Assembly: GCA_006844635.1 (NCBI GenBank)
Contig: SPJO01000058.1
Location: 1 to 19,167, forward strand
Length of the DNA: 19,167 nucleotides
DNA from: Methylophilaceae bacterium
Lineage (GTDB): Bacteria; Pseudomonadota; Gammaproteobacteria; Burkholderiales; Methylophilaceae
Reading direction: 5' to 3'
Shown: positions 7,464 through 15,333 of the stretch, one piece after another
How positions within the stretch are numbered: position 1 is the first letter of the stretch
Layout: each line of letters opens with the position of its first letter
Program-made: the position numbers and the translations under genes
Notes under the pieces: generated by a model
The model's database searches: none
Told to the model about the DNA's origin: nothing
Seen by the model: the letters and a program-made list of their open reading frames with translations, nothing else

Positions 7464-7805
7464 TTGTTTAAAAACTTTTTAGTCAAGACGCTGCGATTTG
7501 TTTTATACCTTCTGCTAGGATCAGGCTTCGTACTATCTGGCTGTGAGAGCAAACCCCTACTGACTATAGAAGAGTTTCATCAAAGGTTTCCCAGCCAGTG
7601 TATAAAAGCGCCAGTTCTGCAGTCAACATCCACTCAGAGAGCAGAAAAAACTTGTCAATGTATGGCTCTGCTAGCTAAGGAAAAATGGCGTTCCATTGAA
7701 TCTTTAAGTCAGTCATTAATAGATGAAGATCGCGCACCTCGAGGCGTACCAGATTACTACCAAGGCGCTACAAGAATCACATACAAGTCGTGCAGGAAGT
7801 TCTGA
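7464..7805 (+). CDS. Small predicted lipoprotein, unknown function
   Basis: A 113-residue protein I do not recognise. The N-terminus is a basic, hydrophobic signal ending in the lipobox VLSGC, with Cys27 as the lipidation site. The mature part of about 86 residues has four further cysteines (46, 64, 66, 110), consistent with disulfides in the periplasm, and no other motif. The TTG start lies one codon after the stop of the dehydrogenase gene and in the same frame. There is no Shine-Dalgarno close by, so expression probably depends on translational coupling or reinitiation. It is the last gene of the fur-M48-LapA-SDR run and converges on recN with a 17-base gap. The membrane anchor and cysteines argue for a real gene; the function is open. 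Confidence 0.68.
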   Translation: MFKNFLVKTLRFVLYLLLGSGFVLSGCESKPLLTIEEFHQRFPSQCIKAPVLQSTSTQRAEKTCQCMALLAKEKWRSIESLSQSLIDEDRAPRGVPDYYQGATRITYKSCRKF

Positions 7806-7822
7806 TTAAGCAGTTCCAATGC

Positions 7823-9478
7823 TTACGTAGATTGAGCCAGCATTTCTTTCGCATGACTACGTGTTGCATCGGTAATTTCCAAACCACCTGACATTCTAGC
7901 AATCTCTTCAATGCGTTCTTCTTGATTTAACTGTTGAATATGACTTAGTGTCACACCATCCTTTTGTGTTTTGCTCACCTGTAGATGTTGCGCCGCTTGT
8001 GCTGCGACTTGGGCTAAGTGAGTAATGACCAACACTTGTCGATTTTGGCCTAGCTGCTTAAGCAGTGTCCCCACCACTTCTGCAACACCACCGCCAATAC
8101 CAACATCGACTTCATCAAAAATCATGCATGGCACACTGCCTTGCGCGGCTGTGGTGACATGCAGCGCTAAGCTAATACGCGACAACTCACCACCCGAGGC
8201 CACCTTACTGAGTGGTCGCGGCTCCACACCCGCGTGACCAGCAACTAAGAACACGACTTGCTCTAAGCCATTAATAGAAGGCTCGTTCGTCTCTAACCCC
8301 ACTTTAAACTGACCACCGCTCAATGATAGACGCTGCATTTCTTCGCTAATCTTAGTACTTAACGTTATAGATGACTGCTGTCGCGCCTTACTCAACGCTT
8401 TTGCTGAAGTCATATAAGCTTCTAGTGCTGCCGCAACTTGTTTGGCTAGTTCACCATCATTAGCAAAGGACTCTAGTTCTGTCATGCGTGCTTGCCACTC
8501 GTCTAATCGCTCTGGTAGTTCTTCAGGTCGTGAACGGTATTTGCGAGAGATACCGTGAATGGTTTGGATACGATTTTCCACTTCAGCCAATCTAGCAGGG
8601 TCTATATTATCCTGCTGTAAATACCGGCTTAAACTGCGTTGTGCTTCTTGCAGTTGAATAACGGCAGAATCAATGGTTTCGGCGGCTTCTTTTAATTCGC
8701 CATCCAGTTCGACCAACCCGGCTAACTTCTGCTGTATGTGGCTTAGCATTGAGAGTGCGTCAGGCTCCCCTTCACTCGCCAAGTGTAAGCATTCTTCCAC
8801 ACCAGTAATAAGTTCAGCACTATTACTTAAGCGGCTATGCTCGAGTTGCAAATCTTGCCATTCTTCGCTGGCAAAACCCAGCTGCTCTAACTCTCGAACC
8901 TTATCACGCAATTCAGCGAGCTCATCTGCATAAGCTTCAGCATTTTTTTCAATCTCGACTTGCTGCAAATGCAGTTGGTGCCAAGTTTTATATTCTTCTG
9001 CTACTTGTTTTGCTAAGGCCTGACTACCTGAAAACGCATCTAATATCTGGCGTTGGGTATTGGTATTCAATAGTGAGTGATGTGCATTTTGACTATAAAT
9101 ATCAACGAGATATTCCCCTATCGCCTTTAACTGCCCAACCGTTGCCGCCGCGCCATTAATAAAGCCACGACTACGACCATCGCTATAGATCACACGACGC
9201 AAAATCAAATCATCAGCATCATCTATTTCATGCTCAGCCAACCATGCTTGCGCTTGCATATTATTGGTAATATCAACCGTTACACTGATATCCGCTTTAT
9301 CGCAACCAGCACGAATAACTTCTCCTTCATTCCGCGCACCTAACGCTAAGGATAGCGCATCAATGAGGATAGACTTGCCCGCACCGGTCTCGCCCGTAAG
9401 CGTAGTAAAACCTTGACTAAACTCAAGGTCTAGTTGTTCAACAATGACAAAGTTTCGGATGGATAAAGCTTGTAGCAT
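7823..9478 (-). CDS. recN: DNA repair ATPase RecN
   Basis: SMC-like ATPase of the bacterial SOS/double-strand-break repair response, cytoplasmic, 551 residues as expected. The N-terminal half-domain has FVIVEQLDLEF (10-20) and Walker A GETGAGKS (29-36). A long helical coiled-coil middle runs from about 155 to 385. The C-terminal half-domain has the ABC signature SGGE (428-431), Walker B CMIFDEVDVGIGG (451-463) with Asp455/Glu456, and the His487 switch in VITHLAQ. The ATG has no obvious Shine-Dalgarno. nadK lies upstream on the same strand, but the 150-base gap is filled by a palindromic element. No clear LexA box was spotted in that gap. Confidence 0.97.
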   Translation of the reverse strand: MLQALSIRNFVIVEQLDLEFSQGFTTLTGETGAGKSILIDALSLALGARNEGEVIRAGCDKADISVTVDITNNMQAQAWLAEHEIDDADDLILRRVIYSDGRSRGFINGAAATVGQLKAIGEYLVDIYSQNAHHSLLNTNTQRQILDAFSGSQALAKQVAEEYKTWHQLHLQQVEIEKNAEAYADELAELRDKVRELEQLGFASEEWQDLQLEHSRLSNSAELITGVEECLHLASEGEPDALSMLSHIQQKLAGLVELDGELKEAAETIDSAVIQLQEAQRSLSRYLQQDNIDPARLAEVENRIQTIHGISRKYRSRPEELPERLDEWQARMTELESFANDGELAKQVAAALEAYMTSAKALSKARQQSSITLSTKISEEMQRLSLSGGQFKVGLETNEPSINGLEQVVFLVAGHAGVEPRPLSKVASGGELSRISLALHVTTAAQGSVPCMIFDEVDVGIGGGVAEVVGTLLKQLGQNRQVLVITHLAQVAAQAAQHLQVSKTQKDGVTLSHIQQLNQEERIEEIARMSGGLEITDATRSHAKEMLAQST

Positions 9479-9522
9479 AAGTTGTTAATTTAAATAATTT
9501 CTACTCTATTTTTATATAAGTA

Positions 9523-9626
9523 ATTCAGCATTTAGTGCTCGCAAGTACAAGGCGCTAAGGCGCGGACAATACGTTAGTATGGCTAGCCGCAAGCAACGCC
9601 GTAATTGTGAGTAATAAATGCTGAAT
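9523..9626. repeat. Imperfect palindromic intergenic element between nadK and recN
   Basis: The outer arms ATTCAGCATTTA (9523-9534) and TAAATGCTGAAT (9615-9626) are perfect 12-bp inverted repeats. Inside them CTCGCAAGTAC...GGCG (9539-9554) and CGCC...GTGAG (9597-9611) pair imperfectly, GCGG (9562-9565) pairs with CCGC (9587-9590), and ATAC (9569-9572) pairs with GTAT (9577-9580) around a GTTA tip. The whole forms a cruciform-capable element of about 104 bp that ends three bases before the nadK stop codon. It has no coding capacity and resembles the dispersed palindromic repeats seen between genes in many proteobacteria. Only one copy is in the window, so repetition is inferred from its structure. 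Confidence 0.72.
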
Positions 9627-9628
9627 AA

Positions 9629-10498
9629 TTAGCCCCAATGGAGCTTGTTGCGCAACATATCGTAATAACAATAATCCGCCGGGTGCAACAAGGTCACGCT
9701 TTCTTTAGAACGTACGATATTAATACAATCACCTTGTGCTAATGACAGTTGTGATTGTCCGTCAAAACTAATTTGTGCTTCATCCATTTTCACCACTGTC
9801 ACATCTATATTGGCCGTACTGCTCAAGGCGAGTGGTCGATTGCTTAAGGTGTGTGGGCAAATAGGTACCAGCGCAATCGCTTCTAAACTTGAGTGTAAGA
9901 TTGGGCCGCCAGCAGACAGCGAATAGGCGGTTGTGCCCGTTGGTGTACTGACAATCAAACCATCAGCACGTTGTTTATGGACAAACTTACCATCAATATT
10001 GACCTCAAGTTCAATCAGGCGCAAACCACTTTTTAAGACAATGTCATTAAACGCATGGTTTTCTAAAATGGTTTTACCATTGCGGACGACAGTAGCGTTC
10101 AACATCATGCGCGATTCACATTGATGCTCTCCTGCCAGAATAGCATCAATCGATTGTAGCATTTCTTCAGCACGCAAATCGGTTAAAAAGCCGAAGTGTC
10201 CACGATTAATCCCTACTAATGGAATACCGCTTTCTTTGAGCGCGCGCGCTACGCTAAGCATGGTGCCATCACCACCCATCACCACAGCTAGGTCTACCTT
10301 TTGGCCTATTTCTGATAGTGAAATGGTTTGATAATCAATAATTTCCGCATACTCTGCGGTTTGCGCTTCAAATACCACGCTAATATTTTGCCTGCGCAAA
10401 TGGCTTGCCAAATCCACCAAATCATTTTTCATGAGTTGGACCGCTGATTGCCGCATAAACTTACCAATAATGGCAATAGTGTTAAATCTTGATTGCAT
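9629..10498 (-). CDS. nadK: NAD kinase
   Basis: ATP- or polyphosphate-dependent phosphorylation of NAD to NADP in the cytosol. The 289 residues are typical. Diagnostic motifs are GGDGTML (75-81, catalytic Asp77), GINRGHFGFLTDL (96-108), NDIVL (151-155) and the nucleotide-site string STPTGTTAYSLSAGGP (184-199). The ATG at 10498 has no obvious Shine-Dalgarno. It is divergent from hrcA with a 98-base gap; recN follows on the same strand after the palindromic element. The nadK-recN pairing is widely conserved in proteobacteria, as in E. coli. Confidence 0.97.
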   Translation of the reverse strand: MQSRFNTIAIIGKFMRQSAVQLMKNDLVDLASHLRRQNISVVFEAQTAEYAEIIDYQTISLSEIGQKVDLAVVMGGDGTMLSVARALKESGIPLVGINRGHFGFLTDLRAEEMLQSIDAILAGEHQCESRMMLNATVVRNGKTILENHAFNDIVLKSGLRLIELEVNIDGKFVHKQRADGLIVSTPTGTTAYSLSAGGPILHSSLEAIALVPICPHTLSNRPLALSSTANIDVTVVKMDEAQISFDGQSQLSLAQGDCINIVRSKESVTLLHPADYCYYDMLRNKLHWG

Positions 10499-10567
10499 GT
10501 CAGGATTTAATCACAGATACGCAATTACAACCAGTGGCAACGATGCACTAAATCAGGCAAAATGATG

Positions 10568-10584
10568 ACTTAATCGTATTAAGT
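10568..10584. promoter_or_regulatory. Perfect 7-3-7 palindrome just upstream of hrcA (possible operator)
   Basis: ACTTAAT (10568-10574) and ATTAAGT (10578-10584) are exact inverted repeats around CGT, ending 11 bases before the hrcA start. The symmetry and length suit a dimeric regulator site, and the embedded TATTAA could overlap a -10 element. It does not match the CIRCE operator bound by HrcA. It could also be a chance AT-rich palindrome. Confidence 0.4.
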
Positions 10585-10595
10585 GAATAAATGCA

Positions 10596-11612
10596 TTGGA
10601 CGAACGCGCGCAAATACTACTCAAAACCCTAGTCGAACATTACGTAACGGATGGTCAACCAATGGGCTCCAATGCACTATTACAGCACTCAGGCTTAGGA
10701 CTTAGCTCTGCCACCATTCGCAATGTGATGAGCGATTTAGAGCAGTTAGGTTTCGTAACAAGCCCACACACTTCTGCTGGCCGCATTCCGACACAACAAG
10801 GTTATCGCTTTTTTGTGGATTCACTGCTCAGCGTACAACCACTAGAAACGCAGCAAATTCAAGCACTTGAAAACACACTAAAGTCATCTAGCCAACAAGA
10901 AGTGATGACGACTGCGGCTGATATGCTATCTCATTTAACGCAATTTGCTGGGATGATTCTTACGCCTAAGCGTAAAACACTGATGTTTAAGCACTTAGAG
11001 TTTATGCCTTTGTCTGAGAAACGTATTCTCGTCATCATTGTCACAACAGATGGTAATGTGCAAAACCGCGTAATTGAACCAGACACACCATTCAAAGCTG
11101 CCGAACTGACAGAGGCAAGCAACTATTTCAATACACACTATGCAGGCAAGACCTTTGACGAAGCGCGCCAAACCCTACATGGTGATTTAAAGCAAATGCA
11201 AGCAGATATTAGTCACTTAATGGCAGCAGCCCTAGATGCTGAGGATGAGTCTAATACTCAAGATAAAGATGATGTGATTATTGCAGGCGAGCGTAATTTA
11301 TTAAATGTTGATGAACTAGCCACGAATGTAACCACATTACGCAAACTGTTTGATGTATTTGAACGACGTTCTGCACTGATGCAATTACTCGACAACAGCC
11401 AAAAGGCAGAAGGCATCCAAATTTTCATTGGTGGGGAAAGCGGTTATAGTTCATTAGATGAATGTAGCATGGTCACCTCGCCTTACGAAGTCGATGGCCA
11501 AGTAGTCGGCACCCTCGGGGTCATTGGTCCAACACGGATGGCTTATGAACGTGTCATTCCCATTGTGGACATCACAGCAAAACTTTTATCTAGTGCCTTA
11601 TCTTCAAAGTAG
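10596..11612 (+). CDS. hrcA: Heat-inducible transcription repressor HrcA
   Basis: Repressor of chaperone genes that binds CIRCE operators and is kept active by GroEL. It has 338 residues, normal for the family. The N-terminal winged helix includes LSSATIRNVMSDLEQLGFV (36-54), followed by the hallmark SAGRIPTQQGYRFFVDSL (60-77). A GAF-like central region and the C-terminal YEVDGQVVGTLGVIGPTRM with MAYERVIPIVD complete the family pattern. The start is TTG giving MDERAQ, as in homologues that begin LDERAQ; an in-frame TGA lies 12 bases upstream, so no ATG start is possible. It is divergent from nadK, with the PilZ gene following after nine bases. No CIRCE element or chaperone gene is in the window. 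Confidence 0.96.
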   Translation: MDERAQILLKTLVEHYVTDGQPMGSNALLQHSGLGLSSATIRNVMSDLEQLGFVTSPHTSAGRIPTQQGYRFFVDSLLSVQPLETQQIQALENTLKSSSQQEVMTTAADMLSHLTQFAGMILTPKRKTLMFKHLEFMPLSEKRILVIIVTTDGNVQNRVIEPDTPFKAAELTEASNYFNTHYAGKTFDEARQTLHGDLKQMQADISHLMAAALDAEDESNTQDKDDVIIAGERNLLNVDELATNVTTLRKLFDVFERRSALMQLLDNSQKAEGIQIFIGGESGYSSLDECSMVTSPYEVDGQVVGTLGVIGPTRMAYERVIPIVDITAKLLSSALSSK

Positions 11613-11621
11613 ATCTCAACC

Positions 11622-12575
11622 ATGAGCAAAGAGCAGTTATCAGAAGATCAAGTTACCCGTCTACCTAAAGATATTGTTCAAATTGGCGTCCCGCTTAAGT
11701 TCCCAGTATATGATGCTCATGGCCAGCTGCTGATGCAGATTGGCACAGTTGTTTCTTCAGAAGAACAACTGGAAAGGCTGTATGACCGTGGCTTATATTT
11801 GAATAAAAAAACCTCCAGCCAGTTGCTTGCGTCTAAAAAAAGCGCAGACACTTCGAATGATAAAAAAGCAAAGGAAGAACAAACAGAGTCGACACCGGTA
11901 TTAGTCAGCTTACCACTCCAGTCAGTTAATATTGGCACACCCATTCAAATTTCACCGCTGAGTGACAATACTAACAGCACAAAATACAGAGTGAAATTCT
12001 TAGGCGGTTTAGAAAAAAGTAGTATTATTTGCACGGCTCCAACAATCGATGAAAAGTCAGTCTTCATTAAAGAACACTCTGGCTTTTCAGTGCAGATATT
12101 CAGCGGAAAAGAAGTCTACAATTTCATTACAACGGCCTCTGCTGTTCTCCACAAGCCTTTCCCACATATTCATCTAAAATATCCGCAAGGGGTCTACTCG
12201 AAAAATATCAGGAATAATCAACGTGTTGAGAGCAGTATTATTTGCTCATTGGTTAATCACAGCGCTAACGAAACTTCGAAATCAGCCGGAAAGATTGTCG
12301 ATATAAGCCTAGGTGGTGCGATGGTAGAGTCTAATACTATCGCTGGAGAGATAAAGGATGAAATAGAGTGTATATTCAAGTTGGCGCTAGACGATACTGA
12401 AACCTTGTTATCCCTACCTTGTGTATTACGTAACGTGATAGAACCTAAAGAAGATGACGACAAGCAAAAGTACAGCCATGGGATTCAGTTCAAAGAAATT
12501 CCTTTTTTAGAAAAAGCAATACTACAAAACTATATCTATCAATTATTAACGGGCAAAGATTTAAATAGCCTGTAA
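11622..12575 (+). CDS. PilZ-domain protein, probable c-di-GMP effector
   Basis: A 317-residue soluble protein whose C-terminal part is a PilZ domain. The c-di-GMP-binding RxxxR motif is Arg197-Asn-Asn-Gln-Arg201, and the DxSxxG motif is Asp227-Ile-Ser229-Leu-Gly-Gly232, correctly spaced. Residues 100-190 look like a YcgR-type N-terminal barrel. Residues 15-65 form a further small domain (VYDAHGQLLMQIGTVVSSEE), linked to the rest by a Lys/Glu/Ser-rich stretch (70-90). No membrane segment is seen. The ATG has a weak upstream site and starts nine bases after the hrcA stop; hemH begins 34 bases downstream, so it sits in a probable hrcA-PilZ-hemH operon. It may control motility or the cell surface in response to c-di-GMP, but its partner is unknown. 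Confidence 0.85.
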   Translation: MSKEQLSEDQVTRLPKDIVQIGVPLKFPVYDAHGQLLMQIGTVVSSEEQLERLYDRGLYLNKKTSSQLLASKKSADTSNDKKAKEEQTESTPVLVSLPLQSVNIGTPIQISPLSDNTNSTKYRVKFLGGLEKSSIICTAPTIDEKSVFIKEHSGFSVQIFSGKEVYNFITTASAVLHKPFPHIHLKYPQGVYSKNIRNNQRVESSIICSLVNHSANETSKSAGKIVDISLGGAMVESNTIAGEIKDEIECIFKLALDDTETLLSLPCVLRNVIEPKEDDDKQKYSHGIQFKEIPFLEKAILQNYIYQLLTGKDLNSL

Positions 12576-12609
12576 AAAAACTTTTAACCTCGAGTATATT
12601 ACTACATTT

Positions 12610-13716
12610 ATGGCCTACTACGATTCAGAACCAGACTATCAGCACGGCGATCAATTAAAGATCGGCATTTTGCTAGCCAATTTAGGGACACCTGAAGCAC
12701 CAACTGCCAAAGCATTGCGTCCTTACCTCAAACAGTTTTTAATGGACAGGCGTGTAGTTGAAATTCCACGATTGATTTGGTGGTGGATTTTAAATTGCAT
12801 TATTTTGATGATTCGCCCGAGAAAGTCAGCTGAAAAGTACGCACAAGTATGGACAAAAGCAGGCTCTCCATTAATGGTGCATGCGCAAAACCAAACCATG
12901 ATGCTGCGTGGTTATTTGGATCAAAAAATAAAATCACCATTTGTTGTCGAACTAGGCATGAGCTATGGCAATCCAAGCATGAAAAGCGCAATTCAAAATT
13001 TAAAAGCGCAGCATTGCGACAAAATACTGGTCTTTCCGTTATACCCACAGTATGCGGCAAGCAGCACAGCAGCTAGTTTAGATGCCGTTTGGCATACGTT
13101 GTTGAAAATGCGTAATGTTCCTGCTATTCGTACGATTCGCCAATATCATGACCACCCTGCTTATATCAAAGCCTTAGCCGCTAGTGTCACAGATTATTGG
13201 GCAATCAATGGCAAGCCTGAAAAACTCATTATGAGTTTCCATGGCGTACCGAAAGTACACTTAACAAAGGGTGATCCGTATCATTGCGCTTGCCATAAAA
13301 CAGCGCGCTTGCTCGCTGAAGCATTGGGCTTAAATGAAGAGCAATATCAAGTGGCTTTCCAGTCGCGGTTTGGTAAGCAAGAGTGGTTAAAACCATACTT
13401 AGCAGAGACGCTGACATCTTTAGGCAAAGCCAAGACTAAACGTATTGATGTGATATGCCCTGGCTTTAGCAGCGACTGCCTAGAAACACTGGAAGAAATT
13501 GCGCTGGAAGGTAAAGGCATTTTCCAAAGTAATGGCGGTGGTGAATACAACTATATCCCAGCATTGAATGCAAATGAAGCATGGATACATGCCATGACGG
13601 ATATTGCACTTGAAAACTTAAGCGGATGGGTTTCTACTGAATGGGCGTCCGGCGAAGCTGACCAAGCGGCGAAAGACACGGCAGCACGTGCAAAAGCTTT
13701 AGGCGCAAAACAATAA
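12610..13716 (+). CDS. hemH: Ferrochelatase
   Basis: Inserts ferrous iron into protoporphyrin IX, the last step of protoheme synthesis, at the inner face of the membrane. It has 368 residues. Family strings are GILLANLGTPEAPTAKALRPYL (19-40, in part), KAGSPL (83-88), VFPLYPQYAASSTAA (141-155), the metal/proton-site MSFHGVP with His211, and CPGFSSDCLETLEEI (283-297) with the acidic partner residues Glu292/Glu295. About 30 Ala/Lys-rich residues form a poorly conserved C-terminal tail. Only a weak ribosome-binding site precedes the ATG. It lies downstream of hrcA and the PilZ gene; the hldD promoter starts right after its stop codon. Confidence 0.97.
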   Translation: MAYYDSEPDYQHGDQLKIGILLANLGTPEAPTAKALRPYLKQFLMDRRVVEIPRLIWWWILNCIILMIRPRKSAEKYAQVWTKAGSPLMVHAQNQTMMLRGYLDQKIKSPFVVELGMSYGNPSMKSAIQNLKAQHCDKILVFPLYPQYAASSTAASLDAVWHTLLKMRNVPAIRTIRQYHDHPAYIKALAASVTDYWAINGKPEKLIMSFHGVPKVHLTKGDPYHCACHKTARLLAEALGLNEEQYQVAFQSRFGKQEWLKPYLAETLTSLGKAKTKRIDVICPGFSSDCLETLEEIALEGKGIFQSNGGGEYNYIPALNANEAWIHAMTDIALENLSGWVSTEWASGEADQAAKDTAARAKALGAKQ

Positions 13717-13726
13717 GCGGTATAAT
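13698..13726 (+). promoter_or_regulatory. Predicted promoter for the heptose operon
   Basis: A perfect TATAAT -10 sits at 13721-13726, five bases after the hemH stop. A weak TTTAGG (13698-13703) is 17 bases upstream as the -35, inside the hemH end. The start would be near 13733, giving a leader of about 34 bases with GAAGG ahead of hldD. No terminator separates hemH from hldD, so read-through is also possible. Confidence 0.5.
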
Positions 13727-13766
13727 CCATTCATTAGAATAATATAACCATATTGAAGGCTTTTTT

Positions 13767-14756
13767 ATGATTGTCATTACAGGTGGAGCCGGTATGATCG
13801 GCTCAATGATTGCATGGCACCTCAACACCAAGCTGGGCCGTGATGACCTTGTGATTACAGACAGCATACAGCATGAAGACCAATGGCAAAATTTGGTCCA
13901 CCGCGACTATGTCCTTTACCTAGATAAAGAGCAATTATTTGACTGGCTATATGAAAATGATGATGTCACCGCCATTATTCATATGGGTGCTATTAGTGCA
14001 ACGACAGAGCGGGACTTTAACAACCTAGTCGAATCCAATATCCAGTATTCACAATACCTATGGGATTGGTGTACTGAAAACAAAGTGCCATTTTTCTATG
14101 CCAGCTCTGCGGCCACCTATGGTGGTGGTGAAAAAGGCTATGACGATGCTAGCATCGAAAAACTACGGCCGCTCAATGGTTACGGCTATTCAAAACACTT
14201 TTTTGATCAGTGGGTCATGCGACAAGTAGAAGATGATGCGCCTATGCCACCAAGTTGGGCTGGCTTCAAATTCTTTAATGTTTACGGGCCAAATGAGTAT
14301 CATAAAGAGCGTATGGCCAGTGTTGCTTTCCATACATTCAATCAGTTCAAAGAAACTGGCACCATGAAACTGTTCAAAGGCACTAAAGCTGGCGTTGAGG
14401 ATGGCATGCAACTGCGTGATTTTGTTTATGTCAAAGATGCTGCCGCAGTCATCGCACACTTTTTAACTGAGTCCTTAACAAAGTCTCCTGCGCCGAATGG
14501 CATTTATAATGTTGGGACTGGCGAAGCACGTAGTTTTAAAGATTTAGCTACTGGCGTCATGACAAGCATGAGCAAAGAACCCAATATTACTTACATTGAC
14601 ATGCCAGCAGACCTACAAGGTAAATACCAGTATTTCACGGAAGCTAAGATGCAAAAATTACGTGACGCTGGTTACAAGCAGCCGTTTACTAGTCTAGAAG
14701 ATGGCGTCAAAGATTATGTGCAAAATTACTTGATGCAAGAGGACCCATACTGCTAA
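13767..14756 (+). CDS. hldD: ADP-L-glycero-D-manno-heptose 6-epimerase
   Basis: Converts ADP-D-glycero-beta-D-manno-heptose to the L,D form used for the LPS inner core. It is an extended SDR of 329 residues. The N-terminal Rossmann motif is TGGAGMIGS (5-13). The catalytic set is Ser113/Ser114 (YASSAATYG) and Tyr139/Lys143 (NGYGYSKHFFDQW). NVYGPNE and the substrate-loop KGTKAGVEDGMQLRDFVYV are typical of HldD rather than of other sugar epimerases. GAAGG lies seven bases before the ATG. It is the first gene of hldD-gmhA-hldE-waaF, and its stop overlaps the gmhA start by one base (TAATG). Confidence 0.97.
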   Translation: MIVITGGAGMIGSMIAWHLNTKLGRDDLVITDSIQHEDQWQNLVHRDYVLYLDKEQLFDWLYENDDVTAIIHMGAISATTERDFNNLVESNIQYSQYLWDWCTENKVPFFYASSAATYGGGEKGYDDASIEKLRPLNGYGYSKHFFDQWVMRQVEDDAPMPPSWAGFKFFNVYGPNEYHKERMASVAFHTFNQFKETGTMKLFKGTKAGVEDGMQLRDFVYVKDAAAVIAHFLTESLTKSPAPNGIYNVGTGEARSFKDLATGVMTSMSKEPNITYIDMPADLQGKYQYFTEAKMQKLRDAGYKQPFTSLEDGVKDYVQNYLMQEDPYC

Positions 14757-15319
14757 TGGATTATATTGATTACTTAAAAGGAGAGCATGCAGAACATGTC
14801 ACCATGTTTAATGCATTAGCACCCCTTTTCCCAGAAATTAGCCAGTTAGGAATGGCCATGCGTGTTTGCATCGCCAATGGAGGAAAAATCCTACTGATGG
14901 GTAATGGTGGTAGCGCTTCTGACAGTCAACACATTGCTGCAGAAATCGTTGGTCGATTCAAAAAAGAACGAAAAGGCATGGCCGCAATCGCATTAACAAC
15001 AGACAGTTCTATTCTGACTTCTGTAGCAAATGATTTGGGCTATGAGAATATTTTCGCACGTCAAATAGAAGCACTTTGTCAGCCACAAGACGTTGTCATT
15101 GGCATCACCACCTCAGGTAACAGTGCCAACGTCGTCAATGCAATACAAGCCGCTCAATCTATCGGCGCGACAACTGTTGGCCTTACAGGTGGTGATGGCG
15201 GCAAACTGATTAAACTATGTGGCCATAATATTGTAATCCCTTCTAACGTCACCGCACGCATCCAAGAAGCCCATATTTTTGTTGGTCACTGCTTGTGTGA
15301 AATCTTAGAGTCTGACTAA
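14756..15319 (+). CDS. gmhA: Sedoheptulose 7-phosphate isomerase
   Basis: Zinc-dependent isomerase making D-glycero-D-manno-heptose 7-phosphate, the first step of ADP-heptose synthesis. It is a SIS-domain protein of 187 residues, close to other GmhA proteins. GNGGSASDSQHIAAE (49-63) supplies His59 and Glu63; Gln170 and His178 in RIQEAHIFVGH complete the zinc set seen in E. coli GmhA. ITTSGNSANV (117-126) binds the phosphate. The longer, heptose-specific sequence separates it from DnaA-initiator-associating protein DiaA, a close relative. Its ATG overlaps the hldD TAA by one base, pointing to translational coupling. Confidence 0.95.
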   Translation: MDYIDYLKGEHAEHVTMFNALAPLFPEISQLGMAMRVCIANGGKILLMGNGGSASDSQHIAAEIVGRFKKERKGMAAIALTTDSSILTSVANDLGYENIFARQIEALCQPQDVVIGITTSGNSANVVNAIQAAQSIGATTVGLTGGDGGKLIKLCGHNIVIPSNVTARIQEAHIFVGHCLCEILESD

Positions 15320-15333
15320 CGAATCACCTCACT

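Noticed and set aside
7807..7825. TAAGCA/TGCTTA inverted repeat between the small lipoprotein and recN as a bidirectional terminator
   Set aside because: The stem is only six pairs, overlaps the recN stop codon and has no U-run on either side.
10499..10595. CIRCE operator upstream of hrcA
   Set aside because: No TTAGCACTC-type inverted repeat with a nine-base spacer is present; the palindrome seen has a different sequence and spacing.
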